Part shown: in pieces, positions 35,973 through 45,583 of the stretch
Layout: each line of letters begins with the position of its first letter
Position numbering within the stretch: the stretch's first letter is position 1
Origin: DASSQJ01 sp963773655
Lineage (GTDB): Bacteria; Actinomycetota; Actinomycetes; Actinomycetales; Dermatophilaceae
DNA: 64,000 nucleotides
Direction of reading: 5' to 3'
Assembly: GCA_963773655.1 (NCBI GenBank)
Contig: CAVZBX010000003.1
Location: 558,001-622,000 of the forward strand
Position numbers and translations under genes: made by a program
The notes under the pieces: generated by a model
Told to the model about the DNA's origin: nothing
Database searches by the model: none
Seen by the model: only the letters and a program-made list of their open reading frames with translations

Positions 35973-37655
35973 CGGTACTCCATGGCGCGTGGTGGGGCTT
36001 CGTCGCCCCTCGTGTCGGGGACCCCGAGGGACTCGTCGGACCGGTCGACGCCGTCGACGAGCGCGAAGGGCATCTCGAGCCGTGCCGCGGAGGCGAGCCC
36101 GCGGACGGTCGTCAGCAGCTCACCACTGGCCCGGCCGGCCGTGACCAGCGGCACGACCTTGCTGACCCAGGACCGCACGATCCCGAGGTCGATGCCCGGG
36201 TGGACCTCGAGGAGGGCGAGGACGACGTCCGCCTCGTCCCAGAGCTCGCCGAGCTCGCCCCGCTCGGCCACGGCCGGCCCCGGCTGCCGTGTTCCGCGTC
36301 GCGGCCCCGGGACCAGGGCAGGGTCGCCCTCCGGGCGGAACACGCGCACCGAGGCCCCGTCACTGTCGACGTCGTGCTCGTCGTCGAGCACCGCCACGAG
36401 GTGCCCGTCGGAGCTGAGGTCGACCAGCAGCACCGACACCCCCTGCGCCTGCAACCGCCGCCCCAGGGTGGCCAGTACCACCGCGGAGGTCCGGGCCCGG
36501 TCGATGGCGGCGAGGCCCACGGTGGCGGGACCCCTGCGGTGGCCGCCGCGGCGCCGGGCCCCCGGCGAGCCGGGCGGCGGCGGCGTATCGGTGAGCCGTT
36601 CCGGTAGCGCGCCCTCCAGACCCTGGACCAGCGCCTCGAGGTTCCGGTGTCGACGTCTCGGTGTCCACGCCGCGGGGCGGCCACCGAGGGCACGGGCGAT
36701 GCGAGCGGTCACCGCCGCCTCCGCGCGGGCGACCGGCCCGTGCCCGGGGACGGGGCCGATGCCGACCCGGACGGGGACGCCCAGGGCCGTGGCCACCTCG
36801 CGACGCCGGCGCACCCGGTTCGAGGTGAGAGTGCGGAACAGGATCGCTCCCATGGTCACCGCGGCCGCCAGGAGAGCGCCGGATGCCCCGAACAACACGA
36901 CCTGCCGCCGGGATCCGCGGGCCGTCGCCGCCGGGCTGTCGATGACGTGCGTCGCGGTGATGGCAGCGTCGGTCTGCAGACCGGCGGACTCGATGGATCG
37001 CTGCAGCTCGGTGATCTGGGTGGCGATCTTCGCCCTCGCCGCGATGATCTCGCTCGCGCGGTCGCCCCCGTCGCCGGGCTCGCTCCCGAGCCGTGCGTAC
37101 TCCGCGGTGAGGGAGGCGGACTCGGCCTGGAGGGCGGCGACCCGCTTCTCGAAGCCCACCACGAGCCCGTCGGAGACCGTCCGCAGCTGCTTGCCGCGGA
37201 ACTCCAGGAAGTTGTCCACGAGCGAGGAGGCTCGCGCCACGGCCGCGGCGTCGTCGGGGCCGGTCACCGTGAGCTTGAGGATCTGCCCGTTCGAGGGGTT
37301 CGGCGGTGACCGTCGCGAGGAACTCGGTCGGGGACTGGGTGAGACCGAGGTCCTCGCGGACCCCTTTGGCGACCTCGCGCGTCTGGAGCAGGCTGACGTC
37401 GGTCGTCATCGCCGACGGGTCGCTGGCGTCCGGGTGGACCATGAACAGCGTGGTGGTCGCCGCGGCGGGCCGCGGCAGGGCGAAGAGCGCACCGACCCCG
37501 AGCAGACCGCCGACGAGCGCCGCCCCCACCCAGACCCGCCAGGTGCGTCTGAGCGCGGTGCCGACCGAGCGAGCGGTGACGAGCAGCGGGCGGGGCGTGC
37601 CGGTGATCTCCGGGTCGCCGTCCTCGTCGTGGACGCGCCACGCGGGGCCGTTCAC
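35969..37655 (-). pseudogene. Wzz-type polysaccharide co-polymerase with degenerate kinase domain, one frameshift
   Basis: Restoring the frame gives about 561 residues. An N-terminal Wzz domain has a first membrane helix (VWVGAALVGGLLGVGALFAL), then a helical region (VAALQAESASLTAEYARL), a second helix (VVLFGASGALLAAAVTMGAI) and a cytoplasmic domain similar to a bacterial tyrosine kinase. That domain has a Walker-A'-like VLLVDLSSDG but no G-x4-GK-S/T Walker A. The frame breaks at about 37297-37304: the upstream frame runs to EFLATVTAE, and the downstream frame resumes at NPSNGQILKLTVTGPDD. Start is the GTG at 37655 (GTGA overlap with the upstream wzz gene). It should set chain length for the Wzy-like protein encoded next. 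The break fits a one-base insertion. Confidence 0.82.
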
Positions 37656-39247
37656 CGCTGCCTCCCGCCCTTGGTGGTGCGCCGCCGCGGGCCCGCCGCT
37701 GGGCTCGACCCGGCTCCGGGGCGGACCTTCGTCGCGAGCGGGGTCGGCTGTGCCCCCGGGGCACCCGGTCGGTCGACGGGTGCCAGGCGTCCGGTCGTGC
37801 GGTCGAGTGGGTCGGGGTTGGCGACGACGATGCCGTGGACGGTGAGTCCGACCCGGTCGGCGGCGATCACGGTGTCGGCGAGGTTCGGGCGGGTGACCGA
37901 CGCGGCTCCCACGGCCAGCAGGCCGATGGCTCCGACGACCTGGTCCGGGTCCGGCTCGGGGGTCTCGCGGTCGAGGACGAGGAGCCGGACCGACAGCGAG
38001 GCGCGGTGGACCGCCTCTGGCGCCGCCGTGACCGACAGGCCCGGCCGTACCTCGTCCCGTCCCGCGGACTGCGAGCACGCCGCCCAGAGGGTCGTCGCGC
38101 TCTCGTGCTGCTGAGCCGCCAGGAACTGCGTACCGACTCCCGTGGAGGCCGCGAACGAGGCGATCTGGGGCCCGACCGCGAGGGCCTCGGTGTCGCCGGA
38201 CAGGCACAGGACGACGATCGCGGCCGGACCGTCGTCCGACAGGGCGGCGCCGTCGGGGAGGACGCGGTGCAGCAGCTGCCTCAGCGCCCAGCCGTCGGTG
38301 CTGTCGGGGCTGTAGTCGCGGAGCAGGTCGACCCAGCCCGAGGCCGAACGGGGCGCGCGGGCCCGCAACGAGGCCACGACCGGGATGCCGACCGCGTCGG
38401 CGATCTCGTCGCGGGAGCGCAGTTTCGGGTCGCGCTGGTTGGTGGCGACGAGCGAGAGGATCGCGAGGACGAGGAACAGCGCGGCGCCACCGAGGACGTA
38501 GGTGAGGGCGTCGACGACGAGGCCAGCTCGGGTACCGGGGGTAGCGGCCTCCAGGACGTTCGCCCCGGTGGCGATCTGCCCGTTCGTGACGTCCTCGCCG
38601 GCCAGCTGCTTCCGCAGGGCCTCGATGTCGAGGATCGTGGACGCCCGGACGGCGGTCAGCTCCGACAGCGCCGACGCGTCCGCCCTGCCCGCTGCAGAGG
38701 TCCGGTCCGAGTCGCGGAGCCTGTTCGTCAGCGCCTGGATCTCGTCGTTGACGCCGGCGAGGCTCTGCGTCAGGGTGTCGAGGCGTGCCTGCAACGCCTC
38801 CTGCTGGGTGTCGCTCACGTCGCGGGCGGTCTCGCTGAGGTAGTCGACGAGCGACCGGGCCGCGGCGGCCGCCAGGGCCTCGGCCTGCGCCGCCGTCGGA
38901 CCCTCGGCGGTGATCTGGATCACCGAAGGGGATGGGGCCTCCGCCTCGACGCGTTGACCGGCCTCGGACGCCGTCAGCGGTGGCTCCACCTTCTCCGCGG
39001 CGCGGGAGAGCACCTCCGAGCTCGTCGCGATCAGCACCTGCGTCTCCGCGTCGTAGCCCGCGGAGGTGCTCCCGCCCGCCTGGGAGGGCGGCAGCAGGAC
39101 CCCGCTCACGCTGGTGTACGGCGGCGGGAAGAGATAGAGGAATCCGAACCCGGCGGCGCCGCCGATGAGCGCGGCGAGGAAGAGCAGCCCGCTGCGGCGT
39201 CGCAGCACGGCCCAGGTCGAACGGAGATCGACAGCCTGCTCGCTCAC
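37652..39247 (-). CDS. Wzz-type polysaccharide co-polymerase/chain-length determinant
   Basis: A 531-residue membrane protein: short cytoplasmic N-terminus (LRSTWAVLRRRSGLLF), first helix (LFLAALIGGAAGFGFLYL), a periplasm-facing coiled-coil-rich domain (EALQARLDTLTQSLAGVNDEIQ), second helix (YVLGGAALFLVLAILSLV) and a cytoplasmic domain related to bacterial tyrosine kinases. In the last, the P-loop position reads VVLCLSGDTEALAVG, so the ATP-binding lysine is missing. The tail is Pro/Lys/Arg-rich. The GTG at 39247 has GGGGAGG in front. It is the first of two such proteins in tandem; the pair probably acts with the ligase/polymerase downstream. Confidence 0.84.
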   Translation of the reverse strand: MSEQAVDLRSTWAVLRRRSGLLFLAALIGGAAGFGFLYLFPPPYTSVSGVLLPPSQAGGSTSAGYDAETQVLIATSSEVLSRAAEKVEPPLTASEAGQRVEAEAPSPSVIQITAEGPTAAQAEALAAAAARSLVDYLSETARDVSDTQQEALQARLDTLTQSLAGVNDEIQALTNRLRDSDRTSAAGRADASALSELTAVRASTILDIEALRKQLAGEDVTNGQIATGANVLEAATPGTRAGLVVDALTYVLGGAALFLVLAILSLVATNQRDPKLRSRDEIADAVGIPVVASLRARAPRSASGWVDLLRDYSPDSTDGWALRQLLHRVLPDGAALSDDGPAAIVVLCLSGDTEALAVGPQIASFAASTGVGTQFLAAQQHESATTLWAACSQSAGRDEVRPGLSVTAAPEAVHRASLSVRLLVLDRETPEPDPDQVVGAIGLLAVGAASVTRPNLADTVIAADRVGLTVHGIVVANPDPLDRTTGRLAPVDRPGAPGAQPTPLATKVRPGAGSSPAAGPRRRTTKGGRQR

Positions 39248-39393
39248 GAGGCCTCCCCTGGGTGCGCCCGGAAGTAGCCCAGCGTAGGCGTGGACCTTCC
39301 TGCCGCGCAGGCAGACCGAGAAAGCCGGCCCTGAGCGGTCGAGGTGGGGATCGAGAAGGGGGTGCGAGAGGTGAAGAGCATGGGCAGAGTCCG

Positions 39394-41448
39394 TCAGGGG
39401 GGTCCGGGGTGGGCGGAGGAGTGGGCGGAGCCGACCGGCGACAGCGGGCTCGCGACCGGGGTGGATGCCGTCAGGCGCGTCCGCAGATCCAGGGTCCCGG
39501 TCCACTTGCCGCTGCCGACGAGGGTGGTGACGGCGACCTTCTCCCCGAACCGGGGCGAGTACCAGCCGAGAGGAGGGTCGGTCTCGCCGCGGTGGGCGGT
39601 CCAGGCCAGCGCCGTGGGCAGGTGCAGGAGGGCGCGCTGCGTCGAGCCGTCCCGCCCGCGCCACGACAGCACGGCGGCGTCGTCGTCCAGCTCGACCTCG
39701 ACCGCTGGGCCGAGGTGCCAGAACAGCCGCAGCCCGTGCTCCCGTGAGCCGGTGACCGTGTCGGTGAACGTCAGCGTGCCCGAGCCCGGGTCGAGCACGA
39801 CCTCCCGGGCGTGGGAGAGAGCGGCGTCCAGCCGTGCGTACGCGGTGTGGTGCGCCGACCAGGCCCGGACGCCGTCGGCACCGGTCTGGTCGCGGTCGAC
39901 GACCGCGTCCGCGTGGGTCGACCACATGAAGGGACCGGCCTCGACGGCCTGGTCCTCCCCGTCCACCTCGATGGTGTTGTGGGCACGGGTGGAGCGGAAG
40001 TAGCTGCGCCACTCGGGCTCACCGTGGTAGCAGTACGTCCCGGGGTCGACGAGCAGCTCGACGCCGTCGTGGCGGACCTCGACGGACAGCGCGTCGGCGT
40101 GGCCGTGGGCCGCGATGGAGAGGAAGCCCTGCGGGCCGCCGTCGCAGCGGCACCAGATCTGTGGGCCGTCCCCGGGCGCGGACCGCAGAACGGCCAGGCC
40201 GGCATCGTCGAACGCCTCTGCAGGGGCCTGCGGCCGAGGCACGGTGTGGTGCGGGACGAACGTGCTGGGGGTAATGCCGGCAACGCTCCCCGAAGGGGGA
40301 GGCCACCAGCTGCAGGGACCCAGCACGCCCGCCCCGCGGTCGAGGAGCTCGAGCCACGGGTTCGAGCCCGGGCCGTCGAGCACGAGGGCGCGACCCTCGT
40401 CGCCGTCCCCCTGCCGTGGGGGGTGGCCCGCGACGTCGAGGAGGGCGGCCGCGACGTCGAGCGACCGCACGAGCAGTTCGCCCACGTCGTGGGGCAGGGG
40501 ATGTCCTGCGGCGTCCGCCTCGGCGAGCGCCACCAGGCCGAGCTCGGTGACGAAGCGGTGGTAGTCGGAGGCGAGCTCGCGGTTGACGCCGCTCGCGAAG
40601 GTGTTGGCGTCGAGCTCGGCGGCGACCCGGGCGGCGGCGTCCTCCCGCCACTGGGCGCTCTCGTCGAACCACGGGAAGGCGCACGCCCCGACGAGCTGGC
40701 CCACGGCCTCGGCCACCGCGTGGTTGTTGGCCGAGGAACCGCGGCTGCGGAACGCGGCGAGGTACTGCTGGTGCCACCGGACCTGGTTGAGCGCGACCGG
40801 GTTCTCCTCGAAGAGCTCCGTCGCCCCGGGCCAGCCGTCGAGCAGCCGGCGCACCCACACCCAGCTGGTGAGCCGGACGCCGAGCTCGATGCCGCTCGTC
40901 CAGTGGATGCCCGAGAGGTACGGGTTGGCGGCCCACCACGAGCGGAGCTGGGCCGCGGCGTTCTCGGCGTACCGCTCGTCACCGGTGAGCCAGTACGCCG
41001 CCGCCAGCACGGTGAGGTGGTGGTGGCGGGACAGCTCCCACACCGACTTCACGTTGCCCGTGACCGCTTCGTCGCGGTGGTCGATGCCGAAGGCGTACGG
41101 GTGCTGCGGGGCCCGCCGACCGGTGACCGGGTCGAGGAACCAGTCGGGATCGGCCACGTCGGGACGCGCGGTGCCGAGCACCTCCCAGCGGCCGGCGAGG
41201 ATGCCGTCGGCCGCGTCGACGAGCCGGCCCGCGGCGTCGGCGGACATCCGCCCGCGCTGGGCCCCTGGCACCGGTGTGGTGAAGACGGGGTGCGCGACGA
41301 CGCCCGCGGGTGCGGGGAACGGTGCCCCCGGCCGGACCTGTCGGCGCGCCCACCGGGCGTGGCGGACCCGGTCGCCGAGCCGCCAGGCGACCTCCGCCGG
41401 CGACATCCGGCGCAGCCGCTGGGCGTACCACCCGAGGGACCGGCTCAC
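39394..41448 (-). CDS. Heparinase II/III-like protein (alginate-lyase-type fold)
   Basis: A 684-residue protein. An N-terminal helical toroid-like half starts SRSLGWYAQRLRRMSPAEVAWRLGD and carries the substrate-cleft segment RGSSANNHAVAEAVG. The C-terminal beta-rich heparinase II/III half contains AAHGHADALSVEVRHDG, VDPGTYCYHGEPEWR and STRAHNTIEVDGEDQ. The family cleaves uronic-acid polysaccharides by beta-elimination. In capsule loci, cytoplasmic members without signal peptides also occur with a bidomain oxidoreductase, as here. No signal peptide is evident. Start GTG at 41448 overlaps the oxidoreductase stop as GTGA. The glycan acted on is unknown. Confidence 0.83.
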   Translation of the reverse strand: MSRSLGWYAQRLRRMSPAEVAWRLGDRVRHARWARRQVRPGAPFPAPAGVVAHPVFTTPVPGAQRGRMSADAAGRLVDAADGILAGRWEVLGTARPDVADPDWFLDPVTGRRAPQHPYAFGIDHRDEAVTGNVKSVWELSRHHHLTVLAAAYWLTGDERYAENAAAQLRSWWAANPYLSGIHWTSGIELGVRLTSWVWVRRLLDGWPGATELFEENPVALNQVRWHQQYLAAFRSRGSSANNHAVAEAVGQLVGACAFPWFDESAQWREDAAARVAAELDANTFASGVNRELASDYHRFVTELGLVALAEADAAGHPLPHDVGELLVRSLDVAAALLDVAGHPPRQGDGDEGRALVLDGPGSNPWLELLDRGAGVLGPCSWWPPPSGSVAGITPSTFVPHHTVPRPQAPAEAFDDAGLAVLRSAPGDGPQIWCRCDGGPQGFLSIAAHGHADALSVEVRHDGVELLVDPGTYCYHGEPEWRSYFRSTRAHNTIEVDGEDQAVEAGPFMWSTHADAVVDRDQTGADGVRAWSAHHTAYARLDAALSHAREVVLDPGSGTLTFTDTVTGSREHGLRLFWHLGPAVEVELDDDAAVLSWRGRDGSTQRALLHLPTALAWTAHRGETDPPLGWYSPRFGEKVAVTTLVGSGKWTGTLDLRTRLTASTPVASPLSPVGSAHSSAHPGPP

Positions 41449-43613
41449 GGCGTCACCGGCCTCCCTGCGGCGAGGCTCTCCTCGACCGCGATGGTGGCCC
41501 GGGTGGTCGCGACGAGCGAGTCGAGCCCGATCGGCATCGCCGCACCGAGCCGGACCGCCTCGACGAACGCCTCGAGCTCGGCCCGCTGGCCCTTGTCCTG
41601 GCCGGTGAAGGATCGCTTGGTGCCCCGGCCCCGGCCGCTCCACGCGCTGCCCCGGACGAAGTTGTCGAGCCGTGCGCTGCGCCCGCCACCGGAGACGTCG
41701 AGCGTCTCCTTCGGGGCGCGGCTGTCGCCGCCCGTGGCGTAGACGATGGTCGCGAGGGAGCCGTCCTCGTACTGCAGCGTGGCGTGCAGGTCGGTGCCAC
41801 CCGGTGTCGACACCGCGCTCGCCTCGACCGGGTCCCGGCCCACCCACCACGAGACGGTGTCGATGAAGTGGCCACCCTCCCCGAGGAACCGGGAGCCCTC
41901 GAGCTGCTCGTCGAGGTACCAGCTGCCGGCCGCCATCCGGCCCGCGTTGACCTGGTAGCGCAGCGACAGCGCCGTGCCGGCGGCGCCGAAGCGCTCGCGA
42001 AGGTCGGTGAGCAGGGGCGCGAAGCGGCGGTTGAAGCCGACCATGACGCGGTCGTTGCCGGTGCTCTCGACGACCTCGAGGATGCCGTCGACCTCGGCCC
42101 GGGTGAGGGCGAGCGGCTTCTCGACGAAGACCGCCTTGCCGGCCTCGAGGGCCCGGCAGACGAAGCCGGCGTGCGAGTGGTGCCGGGTGACGACGAACAC
42201 CGCGTCGATGTCGGGGTCGGCGAGCACCTCGTCGGCGTCGGTGGTCACGGACTCGAACCCGAACTTGCGCTGTGCGTTGGCCGCCGACAGCGAGGTCGTC
42301 GTCGCGACCCGGGCCAGCGTGGCGGCGGGGTTCTTCGCGAGGTGCGGCAGCAGCATCGAGGAGGCGTAGGCCCCGGCCCCGACGAAGCCGATCCGGACCG
42401 TGCCGGTGCGGGGCCGGGCGGCACGCCGTCCGACGGTCGGGACCGCGACGCCCGCGGGCCGGGCGGGGGGCGGTGCCTCGCCCTCGGGGTAGCCGAACAG
42501 GAAGCCGATGCCGTGCACCGACCCCGAGCGCAGCTCCTCGTAGACCTCGGTGGCCTGCTCGAGGGGGCGCACGCCGCTCACCAGGTCCTCGACGCTCAGC
42601 GAGCCGGAGGCGAGCAGGTCCAGGAAGCAGCCGAGGTTGCGGCGCTCGGTCCAGCGCACGTAGCCGGCAGGGTAGTCGATGCCCCCGAGCTCGTAGCGGT
42701 CGTCGTAGCGGCCCGGTCCGTAGGAGCGCGAGAACCGGAGGTCGAGCTCCTTCTCGTAGTAGGCGTTCCACGGCAGGTCGAGACGGGTCTTGCCGATGTC
42801 GACGACGCGGGCCCGGTCCCGGGCCAGCCGGGCGGCGAGCTCGACCGGCCCGTTGGTGTCGCCGCCGGCGGCGAGGAAGACCTGGTCGGCGCCGAGCCCA
42901 CCGGTGGCGGTGTGGACGACCTGCTCGATGTACGCGGCACCCTCGGCGTCCGGCCCGGCCGCGCTGATCGCCCCGGCGGCCTCGGCGAGGCGGCAGCGCT
43001 CCTCGACCGTGTCGATGCCGACGACGCGGACCCCGGCCGCGACGAGCAGCCGCACCACGAGCTGGCCGACGAGCCCGAGCCCGATGACGCACGCCATCTC
43101 CCCGAGCTGGGGTTCACCCTGCCGCACGCCCTGCATGGCGATGGCGCCGACGGTCGCGAACGCGGCGTGCTCGGGAGCCACCCCCTCGGGCACCGGGACA
43201 CAGAGGTTGAGAGGGACCCAGTTGACCTCGGCGTGGAGAGCGAACTCGTTGCCGGCCGCGGCCACGAGGTCGCCGACGGCGAACTCCTCCGCGCCCTCAC
43301 CGACCTCCACGACGACGCCGCAGAGGGAGTACCCGAGCGGGGTGTAGCTGTCGAGCTTGCCCACGGCCTTCTTGTACGTCGCCACCGGGCCCTGCTGCGC
43401 CATCGAGTCCAGGACCTTCTTCACCTGGTCGGGCCGGGCCCGGGCCTTGCCGAGCAGCGACAGGCGCGCCTCGCTGACCTTCATCAGCTCGGTGCCGGTG
43501 GAGATCAGGGAGAACAGCGAGCGGACGAGCACCCCGCCCGGCTTGCACGCCGGCTCCGGGACGTCGAGGACGAGCAGCTCCCCGGACTTGTAGTTCTGTG
43601 CGACCTGCTTCAC
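41445..43613 (-). CDS. Bidomain oxidoreductase: zinc-type alcohol dehydrogenase fused to Gfo/Idh/MocA
   Basis: A 722-residue fusion. Residues about 1-360 form a medium-chain dehydrogenase (YTPLGYSLCGVVVEVGEG, ACVIGLGLVGQLVVRLLVAAG); residues about 390-720 form a Gfo/Idh/MocA dehydrogenase (TVRIGFVGAGAYASSMLLPHL, VFVEKPLALTRAEVD, EGGHFIDTVSWW). The Gfo half keeps the EKP lysine. This fused pair is found next to heparinase II/III proteins in capsule loci; the reaction is not established to my knowledge. The GTG at 43613 has AAGGGGG before it. Its stop overlaps the heparinase start, indicating tight co-expression. Confidence 0.82.
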   Translation of the reverse strand: MKQVAQNYKSGELLVLDVPEPACKPGGVLVRSLFSLISTGTELMKVSEARLSLLGKARARPDQVKKVLDSMAQQGPVATYKKAVGKLDSYTPLGYSLCGVVVEVGEGAEEFAVGDLVAAAGNEFALHAEVNWVPLNLCVPVPEGVAPEHAAFATVGAIAMQGVRQGEPQLGEMACVIGLGLVGQLVVRLLVAAGVRVVGIDTVEERCRLAEAAGAISAAGPDAEGAAYIEQVVHTATGGLGADQVFLAAGGDTNGPVELAARLARDRARVVDIGKTRLDLPWNAYYEKELDLRFSRSYGPGRYDDRYELGGIDYPAGYVRWTERRNLGCFLDLLASGSLSVEDLVSGVRPLEQATEVYEELRSGSVHGIGFLFGYPEGEAPPPARPAGVAVPTVGRRAARPRTGTVRIGFVGAGAYASSMLLPHLAKNPAATLARVATTTSLSAANAQRKFGFESVTTDADEVLADPDIDAVFVVTRHHSHAGFVCRALEAGKAVFVEKPLALTRAEVDGILEVVESTGNDRVMVGFNRRFAPLLTDLRERFGAAGTALSLRYQVNAGRMAAGSWYLDEQLEGSRFLGEGGHFIDTVSWWVGRDPVEASAVSTPGGTDLHATLQYEDGSLATIVYATGGDSRAPKETLDVSGGGRSARLDNFVRGSAWSGRGRGTKRSFTGQDKGQRAELEAFVEAVRLGAAMPIGLDSLVATTRATIAVEESLAAGRPVTP

Positions 43614-43671
43614 GAGGTCCCCCTTGCTGGGTGCGAGAGTGCGGTGGGCCGGTGGGCGGCCCGGTGGGTCG

Positions 43672-45581
43672 TCATGCGGGTGCCACACCGGCGGAGAGGG
43701 CGTTGCGGTACCAGAGCTCGAGGGTGAGCAGCTGCCACACCTCCTTGGACCGGTCGCGGCGCCCGGCGCGCTGGTCGGCGACCAGTCGCTCCAGCGGTGC
43801 GCTGCGCAGGACACCGCTGCCGACGAGCTCGCCCCGCAGCAGCACGTCGTCGACGAGCTCGCGCAGGTCGTTCCCCACCCACGCCCGCAGCGGAGCGCCG
43901 AAGCTCGCCTTGGGCCGGTCGATGATCTCGTCGGGCAGCCAGGCCCGGGCCGCGTCCTTGAGCGCCGCCTTCTGCTCCCGTCCGCGGATCTTGGCGTCGC
44001 CCGGCAGCGAGAACGCCGCGGCCATGACGACCGGGTCGACGAACGGCACGCGCACCTCGGTCGAGGCGGCCATGCTCGCGCGGTCGGTGTACGTGAGGTT
44101 CAGGCCGGGCATGAACATGCGGGTGTCGGCGAGGCACATCCGGCTCACCGCGTCGTCGAGGTCGTTGTCGTCGTAGACCTCGCGGTGCCGGTCGAGCACC
44201 GCGTCGACGTGGCCGGCGAGGGCGGGGTCCAGGAGCCCTGCGAGCTCGTCGCGGTCGTGGAGGGTGTAGCTGCGGCGGAACGCCTCCTCCTCCGGGAGGT
44301 CGGCGAAGGTGAGGAAGCGCTGCGCCCACCGCACCGTCCGCAGCCCCCGACCGCCGACCGCAACCGGCAGGGCGTCGACAGTGGCCCCCACCCCGCGGCG
44401 CAGGGGCGCCGGCAGCCGCCGGTACCGCGCGCCGAGCAGCACCGCGAGGTGCTTGCGGTACCCGCCGAAGAGCTCGTCGGCTCCCATGCCGGACAGCAGC
44501 ACCTTGACGCCCGCCTCGCGCGCCGCCTCGCACATGAGCACCGTGTTGATGGCCGCGGGGTCACCGACCGGCTCGTCGAGCGTGTCGACCATCCGCGGGA
44601 GCATCGAGGCGATGTCGGGGCTCAGCTCGATCTCGTGGAGCCGGATCCCGAGGTGCTGTGCGAGGCGGCGGGCGTACCGCGCGTCGTCCGGCATCGACTC
44701 GAGGCGCTGGTCCTCGGGTCGGAAGGCGATGGTGTAGGCCTCGATGCCGGGGTCGTGACGATGGGCGAGCGCGGTGATGATGCTCGAGTCGAGCCCACCG
44801 CTGAGGAACGACGCCACCGGGGCGTCGGACACCAGGTGGGCCCGGACCGACGCGGCGACGACCTCGCGCACGTCGGCCGGTGGGCCGGCGGCGGCGCCGG
44901 CCGCCTCGGTCCTGGGGTCCCAGTACCGGCCCGAGGTCGTGGAGCCGTCACGGTGGTGGCGGACCCAGGTGCCCGCCGGGAGCCGGTGCACCCCCCGCAT
45001 GGCCTCGACCTCCGGCGGCAGCCAGTAGTAGAGGGTCGATGCCACCAGCGCCGAAGGGTCCACGGCGAGCTCGGGCCCCGCGGCCGCCACGATGGCCTTG
45101 AGCTCGGAGGCGAAGAGGATGCCCTCCCCCGGGGCATCACGTACAGCGGCTTGATGCCGAGCGGGTCGCGCGCGAGCGACAGCGTGCCGTCCCGCTCGTC
45201 GTGGACGGCGAAGGCGAACATGCCCCGCAGCCGCCGCAGCGAGTCGGTGCCCCACGCGCGCCACGCCTCGAGGACGACCTCGGTGTCGGAGGTCGTGGCG
45301 AAGCGGTGGCCCCGGCCCTCGAGCTCGCGGCGCAGCTCGCGGTAGTTGTAGATCTCACCGTTGTAGGTGAGCGTCAGCCCGCCCTTGGCGAACGGCTGGT
45401 CGGCGGCGCTCGACAGGTCGATGATCGAGAGCCGGTTGTGTCCGAGCACCACGGAGGACTGCGGGTCGACGCGCTCGACGACGCCGCTCGCGTCCGGCCC
45501 GCGGTGGGCGGTCCGCTCGACCATCGTGGTGACGAGGACCTTGCCGTCGGGCTGCTGCCACGCCCCCGCGATGCCGCACAC
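43672..45581 (-). pseudogene. asnB: Asparagine synthase (glutamine-hydrolysing)-type amidotransferase, one frameshift
   Basis: With one base restored, a 636-residue AsnB-type enzyme. The glutaminase domain begins with the nucleophile Cys2 (MCGIAGAW), followed by RTAHRGPDASG and LTYNGEIYNYRELR. The synthetase domain has the ATP pyrophosphatase P-loop ASFLSGGLDSSIITAL and GMGADELFGGYRKH. The frame breaks at about 45125-45143: the upstream frame ends in LGIKPLYV and the downstream one resumes at DAPGEGILFASELKA, fitting one missing base. Start is a GTG at 45581, 2 bp after the glycosyltransferase stop. In glycan loci such enzymes amidate uronic acids; with the upstream sugar dehydrogenase, a uronamide is likely here. 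Free asparagine synthesis is the alternative. Confidence 0.85.
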
Positions 45582-45583
45582 GG

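Noticed and set aside
34896..38114. A 1,072-codon plus-strand open frame opposite the polymerase and wzz genes
   Set aside because: It is Arg/Pro/Ser-rich antisense sequence with no domain; the minus-strand proteins have membrane helices and family motifs.
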